The notes under the pieces: generated by a model
Told to the model about the DNA's origin: nothing
The model's database searches: none
What the model saw: only the letters and a program-made list of their open reading frames with translations
DNA from: Dioscorea cayenensis subsp. rotundata
Taxonomy: Eukaryota; Streptophyta; Magnoliopsida; Dioscoreales; Dioscoreaceae
Direction of reading: 5' to 3'
Length of the DNA: 64,000 nucleotides
Assembly (NCBI RefSeq): GCF_009730915.1
Contig: NC_052477.1
Location: 310,001 to 374,000, forward strand
Translations under genes and position numbers: made by a program
Part shown: piece by piece, positions 59,729 to 64,000 of the stretch
Layout: the number at the start of each line of letters is the position of its first letter
Position numbering within the stretch: position 1 is the stretch's first letter

Positions 59729-60997
59729 TTAAAGCTTAGCACACTTCTTGACCATCTGTTCATAGGCTTTGGTATCATTGTTTGCTTGTTGACTGCACAA
59801 CAATGTAACTCTTGAACTTGATACCAATGTTTTCTTCTCTGGAGTTGAAGGGATTAATCTTCCAGATTTCCACTTCCCATACCTAATCAACAGATAAACT
59901 GAATGTTAGCACTTATTATGTAAAGACCTTAACAACTCACTTGGGTTAGTTTTAATCAGTAAATAGTAAATACAGCAGTTAATTATGAAATGTTTCTTTG
60001 GTCCAACAGAGAAAAGAATCTTTAAATAGGTGGAGATTATTCATGGTTGCTTGACAAATTAACTTCTTTTGTCATCAAAGATGGTGTGAATTGTCAAAGA
60101 AAGCCAAAGGATTGGCAGTGACTTTTCTAGAAAAACTCATGCTTTGTTGGGACATTTATGTTCAACAACTTTGCACATGTTGCAATACATCATTTTCATT
60201 GTAGAAATTAACAGTGATAAAGTAGGTGAGACTTGACAATTTTGTGAACCAAGTCTGTCAAACACCAAAATTAGCATATTCCTCTACTAAATTTTTCTAA
60301 AGGAAATGAACCATAAAAGGATTGGTGATCCTATTTATACCATCACATGAAGAAAAACATGAGCAATAATGCATTATTATAGAACACAAGTTGTTTATCT
60401 TGCATTGAGAAGAAGGTGGAATGGCAGATGGCACTCATCCACCAAACACACAGTTGTCTGATCACATTTATTTATCTATATTTACAGAATCAATTCATAA
60501 TTTAGACATTCATGTTTATGCAGTAACAAATTGATCAGAATTTAAAGTAAAAAATTTATCTATGTACATCTTGATAAGGGTATGTACCTGGATGGATCTG
60601 CCACGTTGGATAGGCCTGGCTTCAGCTTCCACAAGTTCACCAAGCAAAGTTGGCCTGAAATGGTTGATGGCAAGCTGAACACCAGCAACACGTTTATAAC
60701 CGGAAGCTATATATGCTCCTAAACTTGCCATGGCCTCTGCCAGCAGAGCTGAAACTCCTCCACTCAACACATTGAATGGCTAAAACCAAAAAAAATTCCC
60801 ATATAATTCAAGAATATCTTCATATATATATGGACAACAGGTAGAGATAATATATAGCTGTATATGTTTACCTGACAACAAGTCTCAGTGACCTTAAGCT
60901 TTCCGGTGACTTTCTCCGGCGAGAGGAACTCATAGTTAAAGCCAAGAGCATGGAGTGCCCTGTCTAGTTTTGCTGTATCAGGAGGTGTTTGAGCCAT
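59729..60997 (-). CDS. 1,4-dihydroxy-2-naphthoyl-CoA thioesterase-like (hotdog fold), frameshift in last exon
   Basis: Three exons: 60872-60997, 60588-60779, 59729-59882; about 156 aa, the same size as Arabidopsis DHNAT1 (157). The hotdog 4HBT domain is clear: LGFNYEFLSPEKVTGKLKVT, CCQ/PFNVLSGGVSALLAEAMAS (the active-site Gly-Gly-Val helix), ASGYKRVAGVQLAINHFRP and IQ/VWEVEIWK. DHNAT acts in peroxisomes in phylloquinone (vitamin K1) synthesis, hydrolysing DHNA-CoA. The C-terminus AKL is a plausible PTS1 peroxisomal signal. Oddity: VWEVEIWKINP is in one frame and STPEKKTLVSSSRVTLLCSQ...CAKL in the next. One extra T in CCCTTC (about 59839-59843) would explain it. As written the frame stops at 59775-59777. 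Assembly error or recent loss. Confidence 0.87.
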
Positions 60998-61472
60998 GTT
61001 TTCTTCTGAGGAGTTGGATTGGAGGAGGATGCCAGGATGGGATGGCTAGCCTTTCAGCCTTTGTTGATGTCTATCTTAAGAATTCTTTATAGGGAGGAGA
61101 GGCCAAGTTGAATTTTTTGGCAGCTATTGTTTGAATTCAATCTTCTTGACATCACACATGAAACTTTTTTCTTTATTTTATTTTATTTTATTCTATTCAC
61201 CATCATGTGGGGTATGGTCATTATTATTATTATTAAAATTAATCAATTTATTGTGCGTGTCTCATCTCATGCCAGAATCTCAATCTTCTTGGTAATCTCT
61301 TGATATTAATAATCATTTAACAATAGTTAATGATAAAAGGAAAAGCTAATTCATGAGTTTATAAAACAAAGAAACCACGAGAATAAAACAAGATAAATGT
61401 GAAGACCGACAAGAACATAAACACTAAACAACTCTAATCCTAATCCTAATGCTAATTAATCCAGTTTATTGT
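60998..61472. other. Thioesterase promoter and MADS 3' flank
   Basis: AT-rich, with TTTATTTTATTTTATTTTAT (about 61172-61192) and ATTATTATTATTA (about 61221-61235). No gene. A CTAATCCTAATCCTAATGCTAAT run at 61433-61455 is a short degenerate repeat in the MADS 3' UTR. Confidence 0.5.
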
Positions 61473-62177
61473 TTAGACCCAATAAGGTGGATCTATGTTA
61501 AGGTTGGTGATGCTCATCATATAAGGTTGCATAGCCTCCTCTCCTCCATAATAAACATTAGGATCATTGACAGGGTTTATGACATCAGTAAACCATGTTT
61601 GCTGTTTCTGCATGGTTTCCATGGTTGCCAACTCCCACTGGTGGTTGTTGTTGTTGTTGTTGTTCTGCTGAACAACAATGGCACCATCATTGCTAGTCAT
61701 TTGAACACTAATGAGTTCAATCCTGTCATGCACTGCCTTGAGCTTAGCCTCAACCATGATGGCCAAGTTTGTGAGCTCCTCCATGTTCATGTATTCAAGA
61801 CTTTGTTCTCCAGATAGACACTTGTGCATGACTATGGCTGTTTCAAGCTCTTGGTTCTCACGTTCATGCTTTCTCAATTGGTCTTGAAGTTTCATGACTT
61901 GGTGGCGTGTGAACCCTTCTTGGTCCATCATCTTCTTGCTCTGTTCCATCACTGGCATGCTTTTGAATCTCTCTAAGACTCTTCTTGTCCCTGCCTTGCT
62001 TGGCCAAACCTCCGGTTGAGGCTCATCGGGACCGTAGATGATACCGCAAGCTTCGACGTCACAGAGGATGCTCAACTCTTCCAACTTCTTCATCAAACCT
62101 TTCCTTCTCTTCCTGAATGTGGCTCTTCTAGCAGAGTCATTTGGTATCCATGCTAGCTTCACCTTCTTCCTTGCCAT
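61473..62177 (-). CDS. Type I MADS-box protein, M-gamma (AGL80/PHERES-like)
   Basis: A single exon of 234 aa. The MADS domain is at residues 1-60: MARKKVKLAWIPNDSARRAT, FRKRRKGLMKKLEELSILCD, then ACGIIYGPDEPQPEVWPS. This WIPNDSARR / KKLEELSILCD pattern is diagnostic of M-gamma (AGL80, AGL37/PHE1). A coiled-coil region follows (QVMKLQDQLRKHERENQELE), then a polyasparagine tract (61650-61680). The start at 62177 is preferred over an upstream ATG at 62192, because a TATA box at 62221-62230 would start transcripts near 62192. M-gamma factors act in central cell and endosperm. A diverged neighbour of the same class lies at 62952-63521. Confidence 0.94.
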   Translation of the reverse strand: MARKKVKLAWIPNDSARRATFRKRRKGLMKKLEELSILCDVEACGIIYGPDEPQPEVWPSKAGTRRVLERFKSMPVMEQSKKMMDQEGFTRHQVMKLQDQLRKHERENQELETAIVMHKCLSGEQSLEYMNMEELTNLAIMVEAKLKAVHDRIELISVQMTSNDGAIVVQQNNNNNNNHQWELATMETMQKQQTWFTDVINPVNDPNVYYGGEEAMQPYMMSITNLNIDPPYWV

Positions 62178-62951
62178 AGTCTGTTTGTACACTTGTTGCT
62201 AAGGCTTTGTGAGAATACTACTATTTATAATAATGTATGTTCAATAGGGAGGAGGGGTAGAAGAGTTTTTGGTGTTTTTATGGTATGTTGAAATTATTGA
62301 TTGGATTGATACTTGGTGTATATTTAGGAATGAAATCTTGATTACAGGGATCTTATTGCATGTAATATGGGATTCACTTTTGGCTAATTTTAGTAAGTGG
62401 GGAAATTTCTTGATTTTCCTTTTGATTCAGCAAATCTGCTGTTTCATGAATGAAAAATTTTGTGCTGTTTGCTAAAAAAGGAATACTCTCTCTCTCTCCC
62501 TAATGATATCCCAATTAACTTAATTTGGTTGCTTAACATAGCCTACTTGATTCAATGGAATTATATTTATACATATATAATAGAAACATTATTTTATAAA
62601 TGGCACAAAAACCCAATTCATTTCTGAAAATTTGATGCATATATGGTTTCCAATTTCCATCATATGATATTACTGAAATTTCTCCTGTTGTTCTAATTAA
62701 ATCATGTAATTAAAAGCAAAGTGCTATCTCTTCTTTTTAAGATCACATATTATAAAGAGAATGCTTGATTTTGGAAACATGAAAGCCAATATTAGAGAAT
62801 TATATCATGTTTAGGAACTATGATTAGTTCATGGAAATGAAAAATACTTTATGGAAAATCAACTTGTTTCACTTAATAGCAGAGAAGATACTCAGCAGGT
62901 CTTATTAGCATGAACTCAAATTAAAAACCACAGCATGATGCAATGACTTGA
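62178..62951. other. Intergenic region between two MADS genes
   Basis: 0.77 kb; a CT microsatellite at about 62486-62499; otherwise AT-rich and empty. Confidence 0.5.
62221..62230 (-). promoter_or_regulatory. TATA box of the first MADS gene
   Basis: Minus-strand TTATAAATAG, 44 bp before the chosen ATG. This is one of the best TATA matches in the window and decides the start. Confidence 0.6.
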
Positions 62952-63521
62952 TCACCCACTAGAGTGATCATCAGATGGAGACTCAGTGTCCTCTTCAGAG
63001 GAAGACAGGTTACTATCTTCATCCGGAGAATCGTTCAGAAACTTCTCTCTTTCGATGATGGACATTCTCTCATTGACTTGCGCGATTTTTTTTTCAACCA
63101 TAGAACTCAGTTTTTTAGCTGTTTCGAGAGATATATCGTCAAGATTTGCTTCTCCACGTAAGGCCTTACATAGCAACAACTTCAACTCGCTCTCACTGTT
63201 TTCAAGTTCGATCTTTTGGAATTGATCTTCAAGTTTTTTTATTTGGAGTTCGAGGAAGTCAGCTTGGTTGAGCATGTTTTCAGACTTTTCCGTCTCCGGC
63301 AGACTTATGAAATGCCGGAGTACTTGATGAGGATCAGGTGTTGAAGACCACATCTGTGGCTGAGCAAAATCATGGCAGAAGATGATAAGGAATGCCGGCA
63401 CATCACACAAGATGGACAGTTCACGCAGCTTCTTGATCAACCCTTGCTTCCTCTGCTTGAACGCGGCTTTCCTCGCCGATGCTTTGGCAATGAATGAGGG
63501 ATAGAGCTTGCCCTTCGTCAT
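62952..63521 (-). CDS. Type I MADS-box protein, M-gamma, diverged
   Basis: A single exon of 189 aa starting MTKGKLYPSFIAKASARKAA and continuing FKQRKQGLIKKLRELSILCD, then FLIIFCHDFAQPQMWSS. This is the same architecture as the neighbour (LCD, then a QP.xW motif), but the usual WIPND is replaced by FIAKA and the linker is divergent. A coiled coil follows (LELQIKKLEDQFQKIELENS), then MVEKKIAQVNERMSII. It ends in an acidic Ser/Asp/Glu tail (SSSEEDTESPSDD). An in-frame ATG exists at 63587, but a TATA box at 63559-63567 lies between, so the start at 63521 is preferred. It looks intact. The N-terminal DNA-contact substitutions suggest altered or weakened DNA binding. Confidence 0.9.
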   Translation of the reverse strand: MTKGKLYPSFIAKASARKAAFKQRKQGLIKKLRELSILCDVPAFLIIFCHDFAQPQMWSSTPDPHQVLRHFISLPETEKSENMLNQADFLELQIKKLEDQFQKIELENSESELKLLLCKALRGEANLDDISLETAKKLSSMVEKKIAQVNERMSIIEREKFLNDSPDEDSNLSSSEEDTESPSDDHSSG

Positions 63522-63558
63522 GGCTTCCAATGTCTTTCTTCTTCTTTGACTTTGTATG

Positions 63559-63567
63559 AATTTATAG
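63559..63567 (-). promoter_or_regulatory. TATA box of the second MADS gene
   Basis: Minus-strand CTATAAATT, 38 bp before the ATG at 63521. This excludes the upstream ATG as the usual start. Confidence 0.55.
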
Positions 63568-64000
63568 GCAAGGCTATGCCGTCGCATTTACTTTGTAATA
63601 ATTTTAGTAATTTATTCACCATAATGTCGAATTAATTGCTTCATAAAACCAGTTATTCATACTTGCCTGACCTGGATGATGCCTTCCTATTAGTAAAATC
63701 ATTGGTTCATGCATTTTCACATGAGTAGTAATAGTAGTAATTTGAATTATTATCAATGGGCGGGAAATTTCTTTTTGTTTTTGTAGATGGTGAGACAATA
63801 TATACTGATTTAGGATGGAGAGATCACAAACAAAATGGCTTCAAACTGAACAAAGAAGATCACTCATAGATAGATTAGAATGTGCAATTTGTGTGGCTTT
63901 ATTTTGAATGGATTACTGCAGTTTTCCAAAGATGTGGTCTTAAGTTTGATGTATTTGTGACAATTATTTTTGTTTTCTATACATTTTGACAGGAAAGTTA
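63568..64000. other. Upstream flank of the second MADS gene
   Basis: AT-rich, nothing recognised. A short GTAGTAATAGTAGTAAT repeat is at about 63725-63741. Confidence 0.5.

Overview
This is nuclear DNA from a flowering plant. It has AT-rich intergenic and intronic sequence, many short exons with GT-AG introns, microsatellites and transposon remnants, and plant-specific families (WRKY, GeBP/DUF573, novel plant SNARE, EC1-type gamete proteins, type I MADS). The novel plant SNARE and the dyskerin read slightly monocot-like, but I cannot fix the lineage from sequence alone.

Layout. (1) 1-11.7 kb is a rearranged block. It holds the 3' end of a pyruvate dehydrogenase kinase gene (PDK), a relic copy of its downstream neighbourhood, three tandem fragments of a two-pore K+ channel gene (TPK), a broken second copy of the PDK 3' end, and then a complete novel plant SNARE gene (NPSN). 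(2) 11.7-27.3 kb is gene-poor. It holds a decayed copy of the NPSN 3' end, arrays of a ~160 bp tandem repeat on both sides, a MITE, a large decayed Mutator-like element (MULE; 17.68 kb up to a 1000-N gap), and no intact host gene. (3) 27.6-44.6 kb holds an EC1-like egg-cell secreted protein gene (-), a polygalacturonase gene (+) and a 24-exon SMARCAL1/CHR18-type annealing helicase gene (-). (4) 45.6-53.2 kb holds a single-exon GeBP-like regulator (+), a group IIb WRKY gene (-) and a guanosine deaminase gene (-). (5) 56.5-63.6 kb, all on the minus strand, holds dyskerin (CBF5/NAP57), a DHNA-CoA-type hotdog thioesterase and two neighbouring type I (M-gamma, AGL80-like) MADS-box genes.

The genes do not form an operon-like system; this is ordinary plant gene order. 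Loose themes are reproduction (EC1, two M-gamma MADS genes, possibly the polygalacturonase) and replication/telomere/ribosome biogenesis (annealing helicase, dyskerin with a telo-box at its start).

The two strongest unusual signals are these. First, a MULE whose transposase can still be read domain by domain (N-terminal domain, DNA-binding domain, MULE catalytic domain, SWIM finger) lies in a strikingly CpG-rich island broken by TTTAA-rich, intron-like segments. Second, four otherwise good host genes (NPSN, polygalacturonase, thioesterase, dyskerin) each carry one apparent extra base in a short homopolymer run that breaks the family-consistent frame. This pattern looks more like consensus error in the assembly than four independent pseudogenes.
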